Shown here piece after piece: positions 1 through 6,856 of a DNA stretch of 15,805 nt (the stretch's first letter is position 1; each line of letters begins with the position of its first letter). The position numbers and the translations under genes are program-made. The DNA comes from Actinomycetales bacterium (GTDB lineage: Bacteria > Actinomycetota > Actinomycetes > Actinomycetales > BWSM-131): the NCBI GenBank assembly GCA_030149025.1, contig JASBSH010000366.1, positions 1-15,805 on the forward strand. The letters are read 5' to 3'. The notes under the pieces were generated by a model that had not been told where the DNA came from, searched no databases, and worked only from the letters and a program-made list of their open reading frames with translations.

Positions 1-240
1 GGCGTCGGCCTGTTCCTGCGCACGCTCCGCGGCGCCGCTGCGGCCCGGAGACAGCCGGATGGGCGGCTCGAGCCCGGCCAGGACGCCGATCCGCGGCTCG
101 CCGAACCGCGCGGGACCGGCGGCGACGACCACGACGGACAGCACGGCGAGGGCGATCACGACGACGGCGAGCACGGGGGCCGGCCCGACGAGGAGCCGCA
201 GCACTGCAGCGCGAAAGCGCGTGGCGCCGTCCCTGCTCAT
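1..240 (-). CDS. Partial membrane-anchored protein of unknown function (N-terminus only)
   Basis: Reading the minus strand from the ATG at 240 gives 80 open codons to the window edge. The start (MSRDGATRFRAAVLRLLVG) is basic. It is followed by one strongly hydrophobic segment at about residues 19-42 (Val/Ala/Leu rich), then by an apparently extracytoplasmic stretch rich in Pro, Gly and Arg. This fits a type II membrane protein or an uncleaved signal anchor. The gene is divergent from msrA, with about 150 bp between them. Upstream of the ATG there is only a weak purine run (GGGTCGGG). I do not recognise the family, and the C-terminal part lies outside the window. Confidence 0.6.
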   Translation of the reverse strand, partial: MSRDGATRFRAAVLRLLVGPAPVLAVVVIALAVLSVVVVAAGPARFGEPRIGVLAGLEPPIRLSPGRSGAAERAQEQADA

Positions 241-391
241 GTCCCGACCCTGGCACAGCGGATCGCCGCGGGACCACCCACGACACCGACTCGTGACCAG
301 CGGGAACGCGTGTGCCCGTCAGTGTGTTGGACCGTGTTGAACCGGGTCGGGATCTTGTTGATCCGAATGACCGTGCGCGAGTGGAGTGGAC

Positions 392-1057
392 ATGATCATG
401 TTCGGCAACCGGCTGGCTACGACGATGGTGACGCGGGAGCAGGCGCTGCCGGGCCGGCCGACGCGGCCGTTCACGGTCCCGGAGACGCACGAGGTCCTCG
501 GCACGCCGCTGGCCGGGCCATGGCCCGAGGGCACGCAGGTCATCTACGTCGCGATGGGCTGCTTCTGGGGCGCGGAGCGAATCTTCTGGCAGCTGCCGGG
601 GGTCGTGACGACCGCGGTCGGGTACATGGGCGGGTTCACCCGCAACCCCACCTACGAGGAGACCTGCACGAGCCGCACCGGCCACACCGAGACGGTGCTG
701 GTCGCGTACGACCCCGAGGTGACCTCACCCGAGCTGCTGCTGAAGGCGTTCTGGGAGAACCACGACCCGACCACCCCGAACCGGCAGGGCAACGACATCG
801 GCACCCAGTACCGGTCCGCCATCTACTGGACCACCCCGCAGCAGGAGGCCGCGGTCAGGGCCACCAGCGAGGCGTTCCAGCGGGAGCTGACCGAGCACGG
901 GCTGGGAGCGATCACCACCGAGATGCGGCCTGCTTCGGAGGCCGGCGAGTTCTACTACGCCGAGGACTACCATCAGCAGTACCTCCACAAGAACCCCGGC
1001 GGCTACTGCAACCACGGCCCCAACGGGTTGACGTGCCAGGTGGGCGCGCTGCCCTGA
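392..1057 (+). CDS. msrA: Peptide-methionine (S)-S-oxide reductase MsrA
   Basis: Reduces S-epimers of methionine sulfoxide in proteins and free methionine, with reducing power from thioredoxin; cytoplasmic oxidative-damage repair. The catalytic motif GCFWGAERIFW has its nucleophilic Cys at residue 57. It is followed by the family blocks YMGGFTRNPTYEE, SRTGHTE and NDIGTQYRSAIY. Two C-terminal cysteines (206 and 215, in GGYCNHG and LTCQVG) are placed as the recycling cysteines of three-Cys MsrA enzymes. Length of about 220 residues is normal for actinobacterial MsrA. I chose ATG 392 because GGAG at 383-386 lies 5 nt upstream; GTG 386 and ATG 398 are also in frame, and 398 is a real alternative. 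No msrB is visible nearby. Confidence 0.95.
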   Translation: MIMFGNRLATTMVTREQALPGRPTRPFTVPETHEVLGTPLAGPWPEGTQVIYVAMGCFWGAERIFWQLPGVVTTAVGYMGGFTRNPTYEETCTSRTGHTETVLVAYDPEVTSPELLLKAFWENHDPTTPNRQGNDIGTQYRSAIYWTTPQQEAAVRATSEAFQRELTEHGLGAITTEMRPASEAGEFYYAEDYHQQYLHKNPGGYCNHGPNGLTCQVGALP

Positions 1058-1108
1058 CGGCTGAGCGGTTCTAGGTGGAGGCGGGCCGAACGGCTCGTCA
1101 TCGCTCGC

Positions 1109-1120
1109 TACGGTCGTGCC
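1109..1120 (+). promoter_or_regulatory. Candidate -10 box for a leaderless transcript of the fusion gene
   Basis: TACGGT at 1109-1114 fits the actinobacterial TANNNT -10 pattern. It ends 6 nt before the GTG at 1121, so transcription would begin at or beside the start codon. No Shine-Dalgarno sequence lies in the usual window before 1121. No convincing -35 hexamer is visible. Confidence 0.3.
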
Positions 1121-2749
1121 GTGAGAAGCACCCGCCCCGAGGCGTGCAGCATCGCGAGCCTCGACCTGCACGAGCCGCTCGCCGGCACCGCCTCCACCAC
1201 CGGTGGCTACCTGCTCCTCGAGCACGGCGGGCCGTGGGGCCGCAAGGCGATGGAGGAAGCGGCCTTTCCCGACGCGGGCGGTGTGCCGAGCGACCTCGGC
1301 CGCTGGCTCGCCGGTGCCGCGAAGGCGGCCGGCCTCACCCCTCTGCTGGTGCGCCGTCACGGTGGCACGCCGGGGCTGCCGGCCCGGCCCGTGGTCATGC
1401 TGGTGGTGCTCGGTGAGTCGGCCGGCTCTGCTGCGGAGGAGCCGTCCGGCCTTGGCGGCTTCGCCGTGTGGACCCAGGTCGACGACGTGGAGACGATCCG
1501 GGCCTGGGACGTCGACACGCTCGTCGCGCACGTCCGCGCCGGTCGGGTGCCCCATGGCTGGTCGGTGCTGGGCACGCAGTACCTGGTGTGCACCCACGGC
1601 CGCCGCGACGTGTGCTGCGCGGAGCTGGGCCGTCCGGTCGCGTCGGTGCTCGACGGCCTCGCGCCGCGCCAGGTGTGGGAGGTGTCCCACCTCGGCGGCC
1701 ACCGGCTGGCAGCGAATGTGCTCGTCCTGCCGGACGGCGTGCTGTACGGCCGCGTCGACCCGGATGACGCGCTGGAGCTGGTCGCTGCGCATGCCGAGCA
1801 CCGGTTGGTGCCGCGGCTGATGCGGGGTCACGCCGTACTGCCGTCCGCGCTTCAGGTCGGCGAGGTGGCTCTGCGGCAGGCGACCGGGGTGGATCGTTCG
1901 GCCGGTGTGGCGCTGCTGGACAGTGCGTCTGCCGCAATGGTGGACGTGGAGCCGGCTCTGACGGAAGCGGATGTCGTACGCACCAGCGCCCGTTGGGCGG
2001 TGCCGGGCGTCGGGTCAGGGGCCTGGCTCACGATCGTCGACACGACGGCGGGCACCGGGCCACCACGACCCGCGAGCTGCGGCGCCGAGCCCGCGCCCGC
2101 TCCGGACGAGCACGTCGTCGTCGAGGTCAGCGACGTGGAGGCGGCGGGTCGGGGTGCCGCCGGGTGGGACCGGGCACACATGTCGGCGGACGGGGTGGGT
2201 GAGCCGAGCGACGTCGTCGTGGAGATCTTGTCGATGCTGCCGGTCGGCGGCACGGCTGTCGACGTGGCCTGCGGGACGGGCCGGCACAGTCTCTGGCTGG
2301 CTGCGCACGGGTGGCAGGTGACCGGGGTCGACTACTCGCGCGCGGGGCTTCGGCTCGCCGCGGAGGAGGCAGCCCGGCGTGGGCTGTCGGTGAACTGGGA
2401 GCTGGCCGACGCCCGGCTCTGGACTCCCCCACGACCGTTCGACCTGGTGCTCATGGCCTTCGTGCATCTACCCGGGGCGGTGCAGCACGCGATCGAGTGG
2501 GTCGCACCGGGCGGCCACCTGGTGCTCGTGGCGCACGCGAAACGCAACCTGACCAAAGGTGTGGGCGGGCCGAGCGACGCCCGGCTCCTCCACGACTCCG
2601 ACGAGCTCCGGACGGCCGCCAAGGACGCCGGGTTAGACGTCCTGCGCTGCGAGGAGGTCGAGCGCCCGACGGGCGACGGGACGGCGATCGACGTCGTCCT
2701 CGTCGGCCGTCGGGCCCAGCCCGGTCCGTGCGTCAGTGAGTGCGGTTGA
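1121..2749 (+). CDS. Apd1/sucrase-ferredoxin-like [2Fe-2S] domain fused to a SAM-dependent methyltransferase
   Basis: Residues about 10-305 look like the sucrase/ferredoxin-like (Suc_Fer) thioredoxin-fold family. Its signature is CTHGRRDVCCAELGRP (Cys 157, 165, 166) and, later, SHLGGHRLAANVLVLPDG (His 190 and His 194). In yeast Apd1 this HxGGH element supplies two histidine ligands to a non-Rieske [2Fe-2S] cluster, so I infer a Cys2-His2 cluster here. A Pro/Ala-rich linker (about 308-330) leads to a class I methyltransferase domain (about 349-530) with motif I VDVACGTGRH (380-389) and VDYS after the second strand. The reading frame is continuous, so this is a genuine fusion as far as I can see. 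The GTG start at 1121 is the only candidate near the domain start. The tail overlaps the convergent FMN reductase gene by 17 bp. Substrate unknown. Confidence 0.85.
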   Translation: MRSTRPEACSIASLDLHEPLAGTASTTGGYLLLEHGGPWGRKAMEEAAFPDAGGVPSDLGRWLAGAAKAAGLTPLLVRRHGGTPGLPARPVVMLVVLGESAGSAAEEPSGLGGFAVWTQVDDVETIRAWDVDTLVAHVRAGRVPHGWSVLGTQYLVCTHGRRDVCCAELGRPVASVLDGLAPRQVWEVSHLGGHRLAANVLVLPDGVLYGRVDPDDALELVAAHAEHRLVPRLMRGHAVLPSALQVGEVALRQATGVDRSAGVALLDSASAAMVDVEPALTEADVVRTSARWAVPGVGSGAWLTIVDTTAGTGPPRPASCGAEPAPAPDEHVVVEVSDVEAAGRGAAGWDRAHMSADGVGEPSDVVVEILSMLPVGGTAVDVACGTGRHSLWLAAHGWQVTGVDYSRAGLRLAAEEAARRGLSVNWELADARLWTPPRPFDLVLMAFVHLPGAVQHAIEWVAPGGHLVLVAHAKRNLTKGVGGPSDARLLHDSDELRTAAKDAGLDVLRCEEVERPTGDGTAIDVVLVGRRAQPGPCVSECG

Positions 2750-3347
2750 GCAGCTGCTCGAAGGACTCGCTCAGCTCGAAGGGGTCGGCGACCGAGGCGG
2801 GTTCGCGTCGGACGACCTCACCGGCGAGCTCCCCGGCAGCGCGGTCGATCCGCTGCGCGAGGTGCGAGCGCTCGGAGCCGCCGAAGTCCTCGGTGGCGGC
2901 GAAGACGGACGTCGGGACGACGACGGCACGCAGGTAGGCGAACAGCGGCCGCAGCGCGTGCTCGAGCGCGAGGGAGTGTCGCGCCGTCCCCGCCGTTGCC
3001 GCGATGACCACCGGCTTGTCGACCAGGGACTCCCGGGGCAGCACATCGATGAACGACTTGAACAGCCCGCTGTACGAGGCGCTGAAGATCGGCGTCACGG
3101 CGATGAGCGCGTCGGCACCCGCGACGGTGTCGAGGGCCTCCTGCAGCTGCTCCGACGGGAAGCCGGTGAGCATGCTGTTCACCACGTCGTGTGCGCGGTC
3201 GCGAAGGTCGAGCACCGTCACCTCCGCGACCTGGCCACGCGCCTCCAGCTCTCGACGAGTCGCATCGGCCAGCTGGTCGGCAAGCATGCGGGTGGACGAC
3301 GGCTGGCTCAGCCCCGCCGTCAGGACGGCGATCCTGCGGGAGCTCAT
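2733..3347 (-). CDS. NAD(P)H-dependent FMN reductase, LLM-partnered (CE1759-like)
   Basis: A 204-residue flavodoxin-fold reductase. The N-terminal strand RRIAVLTAGL runs into the phosphate-binding loop SQPSSTRMLA (about 14-23). The block TPIFSASYSGLFKSFID (85-101) is the flavin-contacting segment of the SsuE/MsuE/NADPH-FMN reductase group. It would supply reduced FMN to a partner monooxygenase. Its ATG overlaps the stop of the upstream luciferase-like gene in an ATGA (3344-3347), and GAGGTGG lies just before the start, so the two are surely co-translated. From memory, such adjacent pairs form a defined two-gene family named for Corynebacterium CE1758/CE1759, with no settled substrate. The 3' end overlaps the convergent methyltransferase fusion. 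Confidence 0.9.
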   Translation of the reverse strand: MSSRRIAVLTAGLSQPSSTRMLADQLADATRRELEARGQVAEVTVLDLRDRAHDVVNSMLTGFPSEQLQEALDTVAGADALIAVTPIFSASYSGLFKSFIDVLPRESLVDKPVVIAATAGTARHSLALEHALRPLFAYLRAVVVPTSVFAATEDFGGSERSHLAQRIDRAAGELAGEVVRREPASVADPFELSESFEQLLNRTH

Positions 3348-4483
3348 CGCACCACCTCGGCGGTGCGCCCGGTGACGTCGTCCTCGGCGTGCACGGTGGC
3401 GTCGCGCCCGCCGCCGGCGGCAGCGACGAGCGAGGCGTGCGTGGGGGCGTCCGGCACGTCGGCGGGGCGGTTCTTGGCGAACTCCTCGCGCAGAACCGGC
3501 ACGACCTCCTCACCCAGGATGTCGAGCTGCTCGAGCACCGTCTTGAGCGGCAGCCCGGCGTGGTCCATGAGGAACAGCTGGCGCTGGTAGTCGCCGACGT
3601 GGTCCCGGAACGTAAGCGTGCGGTCGATGACCTGCTGCGGGCTGCCCACGGTCAGCGGCGTCTGAGCCGTGAACTCCTCCAGCGAGGGGCCGTGCCCGTA
3701 CACGGGGGCGTTGTCGAAGTAAGGGCGGAACTCGCGCACCGCGTCCTGGCTGTTCTTGCGCATGAAGACCTGACCGCCGAGGCCGACGATCGCCTGGTCC
3801 GCCCGGCCGTGCCCGTAGTGCTCGAACCGCTGGCGGTAGAGCCGCACCATCTGCTTCGTGTGCTGCATCGGCCAGAAGATGTTGTTGTGGAAGAACCCGT
3901 CCCCGTAGTACGCGGCCTGCTCGGCGATCTGCGGGCTGCGGATCGAGCCGTGCCAGACGAACGGCGGGACGCCGTCAAGCGGCCTGGGCGTGGACGTGAA
4001 CGACTGCAGCGGCGTGCGGTGCTTCCCCTGCCAGTTCACGATGTCCTCGCGCCAGAGCCGGTGCAGCAGCGCGTAGTTCTCCACCGCCAGCTCGATCCCG
4101 TCGCGGATGTCCTTGCCGAACCAGGGGTAAACCGGGCCGGTATTGCCGCGGCCCATCATCAGGTCCACCCGGCCGTCGGCCAGGTGCTGCAGCATCGCGT
4201 AGTCCTCGGCGATCTTCACCGGGTCGTTGGTGGTGATCAGCGTCGTCGCGGTCGAGAGGCCGATCCGCTCGGTGCGCGCGGCGATCCAGCCGAGCATCGT
4301 GGTCGGGGAGGACGGCACGAACGGCGGGTTGTGGTGCTCGCCGGTCGCGAAGACGTCCAGGCCGACCTCCTCCGCATTCAGGGCGATGGCCATGATCGCC
4401 TTGATCCGCTCGCGCTCCGTCGGAGTACGGCCCGTGGTGGGGTCCATCGTGACGTCGCCGACGCTGAAGATGCCGAACTGCAT
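3344..4483 (-). CDS. FMN-dependent luciferase-like monooxygenase (CE1758-like)
   Basis: A 379-residue bacterial-luciferase-type TIM barrel. Family blocks visible are MQFGIFSVGD at the N-terminus, GLDVFATGEHHNPPF (41-55), IGLSTATTLITTNDPVKIAED (74-94), GRVDLMMGRGNTGP (104-117) and WHGSIRSPQIAEQAAYYGDGFF in the middle. These enzymes use reduced FMN and O2 to oxygenate a substrate; here the FMNH2 source is presumably the coupled reductase immediately downstream (4-bp overlap). The last roughly 35 residues are a low-complexity Ala/Gly/Asp tail. ATG 4483 is preceded by AGGACC at suitable distance and begins the conserved MQFGIF strand. The pair resembles SsuD/SsuE-type systems in logic, but there are no sulfonate transporter genes nearby, so the substrate cannot be assigned. 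Confidence 0.9.
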   Translation of the reverse strand: MQFGIFSVGDVTMDPTTGRTPTERERIKAIMAIALNAEEVGLDVFATGEHHNPPFVPSSPTTMLGWIAARTERIGLSTATTLITTNDPVKIAEDYAMLQHLADGRVDLMMGRGNTGPVYPWFGKDIRDGIELAVENYALLHRLWREDIVNWQGKHRTPLQSFTSTPRPLDGVPPFVWHGSIRSPQIAEQAAYYGDGFFHNNIFWPMQHTKQMVRLYRQRFEHYGHGRADQAIVGLGGQVFMRKNSQDAVREFRPYFDNAPVYGHGPSLEEFTAQTPLTVGSPQQVIDRTLTFRDHVGDYQRQLFLMDHAGLPLKTVLEQLDILGEEVVPVLREEFAKNRPADVPDAPTHASLVAAAGGGRDATVHAEDDVTGRTAEVVR

Positions 4484-4759
4484 GTCTGGTCCTGTCGGTC
4501 TCGGGTGCAGCTTCTTGCGCTTTCAACTATGTGCGTGCCCTCTGCATTCCCGACCGCCCACGCCCGTGCAACCGCCCATCCCGGCCTGTGCGACGTTCGG
4601 GAGGCGACACGCCGGCGCGTTCCACCCGGAACGTCGCACAGAACGAAGGGGCCGCCAGGAGTCACCGCGAAGGCGGCTTGCCGAGTGATCACGCGCGCCT
4701 ACCGGGGCCGCCGCGCGGGTGGCCAGAGTCCATGATCACGAGCGAAGGGGCTGGTGGGG
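4484..4759. other. Gene-free gap between the LLM monooxygenase start and the yczE-like stop
   Basis: No credible ORF is visible. It should contain the promoter of the monooxygenase/FMN-reductase operon on the minus strand (a TTGAAA about 35-40 nt before the ATG is a weak candidate -35) and the 3' region of the yczE-like gene. A perfect 13-bp inverted repeat lies in the middle and is listed separately. GCCGCC and GGCGGC (about 4650-4676) could form a second, weaker stem. Confidence 0.5.
4586..4642. repeat. Perfect 13-bp inverted repeat with a 31-nt spacer
   Basis: CTGTGCGACGTTC at 4586-4598 is the exact reverse complement of GAACGTCGCACAG at 4630-4642. The spacer is GC rich, and neither side has a T-tract, so a classical intrinsic terminator is unlikely. 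It may be a cruciform, a paired operator, or a remnant of a small repeat element with inverted ends. Confidence 0.7.
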
Positions 4760-5371
4760 CTACGTGGAGGCGGGCACCTCGAACCGCGGTAGCAGCACGT
4801 GGATCAGGGGGCCGATGACAAGGGCGAACAGCACCGTGCCCACGCCAAAGGTTCCACCAAGGAGCCAGCCGATGAGCACGACGACGACCTCGATGCCGGT
4901 CCGCACGACCCGGATCGACCCGCCCGTCCGGGAGACCAGCCCGGTCATCAGCCCGTCACGGGGGCCGGGGCCGAACCGGGCGCCGATGTACGCCGCGGTC
5001 GCGATGGCGTTCAGCAGCACCCCGCCGACGAAGAGCCCGACGCGGGACCACAGGGGCAGGTGCTCAGGAATCAGACGCAGGGTGATCTCGGCGCAGGGGC
5101 CGATCACCAAGGCGTTGCTGATCGTGCCCAGACCAGGCCGCTCCCGAAGCGGTATCCACAGCAGCAGGACGAGCAGCGAGACGATGACGGCGACAGTCCC
5201 GAACGGCAGGCCGGTTACCTGGGACAGGCCCTGGTGCAGCACGTCCCACGGGATGTTGCCGAGCGCCGAGCGGACCACCATCCCCATGCTGACGCCGAAC
5301 AGGACGAGGCCGACGTAGAGCTGCACCAGCCGCCGGGGCAGGCGACGACCGCTCGCGGCGCGCCTCAACAC
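4760..5371 (-). CDS. YczE/YitT-like integral membrane protein
   Basis: A 203-residue protein with about five hydrophobic segments (roughly 15-37, 57-74, 84-101, 110-131, 158-194). The conserved motifs IPWDVLHQGL (40-49) and GPGPRDGLM (134-142) are typical of the YczE/YyaS membrane family, whose transported substrate, if any, is unknown. Two parts of the chain look duplicated: PWDVLHQGLSQVTG resembles PRDGLMTGLVSRTG, and GTISNALVIGP resembles GTVLFALVIGP. The GTG start at 5371 lies 13 bp after the cbs stop on the same strand, suggesting an operon, but no Shine-Dalgarno site is visible, so the precise start is less certain; the ORF could be translated by coupling to cbs. Confidence 0.85.
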   Translation of the reverse strand: MLRRAASGRRLPRRLVQLYVGLVLFGVSMGMVVRSALGNIPWDVLHQGLSQVTGLPFGTVAVIVSLLVLLLWIPLRERPGLGTISNALVIGPCAEITLRLIPEHLPLWSRVGLFVGGVLLNAIATAAYIGARFGPGPRDGLMTGLVSRTGGSIRVVRTGIEVVVVLIGWLLGGTFGVGTVLFALVIGPLIHVLLPRFEVPAST

Positions 5372-5384
5372 CGTCGCGCTGGAG

Positions 5385-6767
5385 TCACGATGCGAGGAAC
5401 GCGAGCAGGTCCGCCCGCGTCAGCACCCCGGCCGGCTTCCCGTCGACGACGACCATGACGGCGTCCGCCCGCTGCAGCTCCGACCGCAAGGTCTCCACCG
5501 GCTCTCCGGCACCGACCAGCGGCAGAGGCTCTGCCATGTGCTTCTCCACGGGGTCGGCGAGCTTGGCCGCGCCGGAGAACACGGCGTCCAACAGGTCCCG
5601 CTCGCTGACCGAGCCGGCGACCTCGCCCACCATGACCGGCGGTTCCGCCTTCACGACGGGTACCTGCGACACGCCGTAGCCGTGCATGATCTCGATGGCG
5701 TCCCGCACCGTCTCGGAAGGATGGGTGTGCACGAGGTCGGGGAGGTCTCCGGACTTGCGCTGCAGGACGTCGCCGACAGTCGCCTGACCGTCGGCCGAGA
5801 GGAAGCCGTAGGAGGCCATCCAGCGGTCGTTGAAGATCTTGGTGAGATACCCGCGGCCGCCGTCCGGCAGCAACACGACCACGACGTCGTCCGGGCAGAG
5901 CTCCTTCGCCACCTCGATCGCCGCCACGACCGCCATCCCGCAGGAGCCGCCGACGAGCAGCCCTTCCTCGCGGGCGAGGCGCCGCGTCATCTCGAAGCTG
6001 GCGGCGTCCGACACCGCGACGATGCGGTCGGCGACGGTGCGGTCATAGGCAGACGGCCAGAAGTCCTCCCCGACCCCTTCCACGAGGTAGGGCCGGCCGG
6101 TCCCCCCCGAGTACACGGAGCCTTCCGGGTCGGCGCCGATCACCTGGACGGGACCGCTCTCCCGATCGGCGGACACGTCCTTGAGGTAACGACCGGTGCC
6201 AGTGATCGTGCCGCCCGTGCCGACACCGGCGATGAAGTGCGTGATGCGCCCCTCGGTGCCGGCCCAGATCTCCGGGCCGGTGCTCGCATAGTGGCTCGCG
6301 GGGTTGTGCGGGTTGGAGTACTGGTCCGGCTTCCAGGCGCCTTCGGTCTCACGGACGAGCCGGTCGCTCACCGAGTAGTAGGAGTCCGGGTGGTCGGGCG
6401 CCACGGCGGTGGGGCAGACCACGACCTCCGCGCCGTAGGCCTTGAGGACGTTCCGCTTGTCCTCGCTGACCTTGTCGGGGCACACGAAGATGCACCGGTA
6501 GCCACGCTGCTGGGCGACGAGGGCCAGCCCGACACCGGTGTTCCCGGACGTCGGCTCGACGATCGTCCCTCCTGGCTTCAGGGCACCTGACTCCTCCGCG
6601 GCGTCCACCATCCGGGCCGCGATGCGGTCCTTCACCGAACCGCCGGGGTTCAGGTACTCCACCTTGGCCAGGACCGTCGCCTGAATCCCTTCGGTGACCC
6701 GGTTCAGCTTGACCAGTGGCGTGTTGCCGATGAGCTCGGTGATGGTGTTCGCGTACTTCACCGGCAC
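5385..6767 (-). CDS. cbs: Cystathionine beta-synthase with C-terminal CBS domain pair
   Basis: PLP enzyme that condenses homocysteine with serine to cystathionine, the first step of reverse transsulfuration; cytoplasmic. The fold-type II core shows the PLP lysine in GGSVKDR (Lys 46), the SGNTG loop that binds substrate carboxylate (74-78), the PLP-phosphate loop GTGGT (183-187), and SGGTGRPYLVEGVG. Two CBS domains follow (about 342-397 and 406-459), with SERDLLDAV and TRADLLAFL as their typical closing segments. The bisdomain plus the full sequence pattern favours cystathionine beta-synthase over CysK/CysM. There is no N-terminal heme domain, as expected in bacteria. The GTG at 6767 lacks a clear Shine-Dalgarno site; GTG 6761 is an in-frame alternative. 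It is divergent from the SGNH gene and leads the yczE-like gene. Confidence 0.95.
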   Translation of the reverse strand: MPVKYANTITELIGNTPLVKLNRVTEGIQATVLAKVEYLNPGGSVKDRIAARMVDAAEESGALKPGGTIVEPTSGNTGVGLALVAQQRGYRCIFVCPDKVSEDKRNVLKAYGAEVVVCPTAVAPDHPDSYYSVSDRLVRETEGAWKPDQYSNPHNPASHYASTGPEIWAGTEGRITHFIAGVGTGGTITGTGRYLKDVSADRESGPVQVIGADPEGSVYSGGTGRPYLVEGVGEDFWPSAYDRTVADRIVAVSDAASFEMTRRLAREEGLLVGGSCGMAVVAAIEVAKELCPDDVVVVLLPDGGRGYLTKIFNDRWMASYGFLSADGQATVGDVLQRKSGDLPDLVHTHPSETVRDAIEIMHGYGVSQVPVVKAEPPVMVGEVAGSVSERDLLDAVFSGAAKLADPVEKHMAEPLPLVGAGEPVETLRSELQRADAVMVVVDGKPAGVLTRADLLAFLAS

Positions 6768-6842
6768 ATCATCACAGAACGGCTGCGGTGCCCCCCAATC
6801 AGAAGCGCCGGTTAGCCTGAGGCAAGGTCATCACGGCGTCTC

Positions 6843-6849
6843 GGGGAGG
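6843..6849 (+). promoter_or_regulatory. Ribosome binding site fixing a TTG start for the SGNH hydrolase
   Basis: GGGGAGG ends 7 nt before the TTG at 6857. No ATG or GTG nearby is equally well placed, so this site decides the start codon. Confidence 0.75.
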
Positions 6850-6856
6850 TCGGCAC

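Noticed and set aside
725..1831. 368-residue minus-strand ORF
   Set aside because: Antisense to msrA and the fusion gene; composition is shadow-like (HQPRHQPVLG and similar).
3191..4735. 514-residue plus-strand ORF
   Set aside because: It is antisense to the FMN reductase and monooxygenase genes, whose families are clear; its Arg/Val/His-rich sequence is a typical high-GC shadow.
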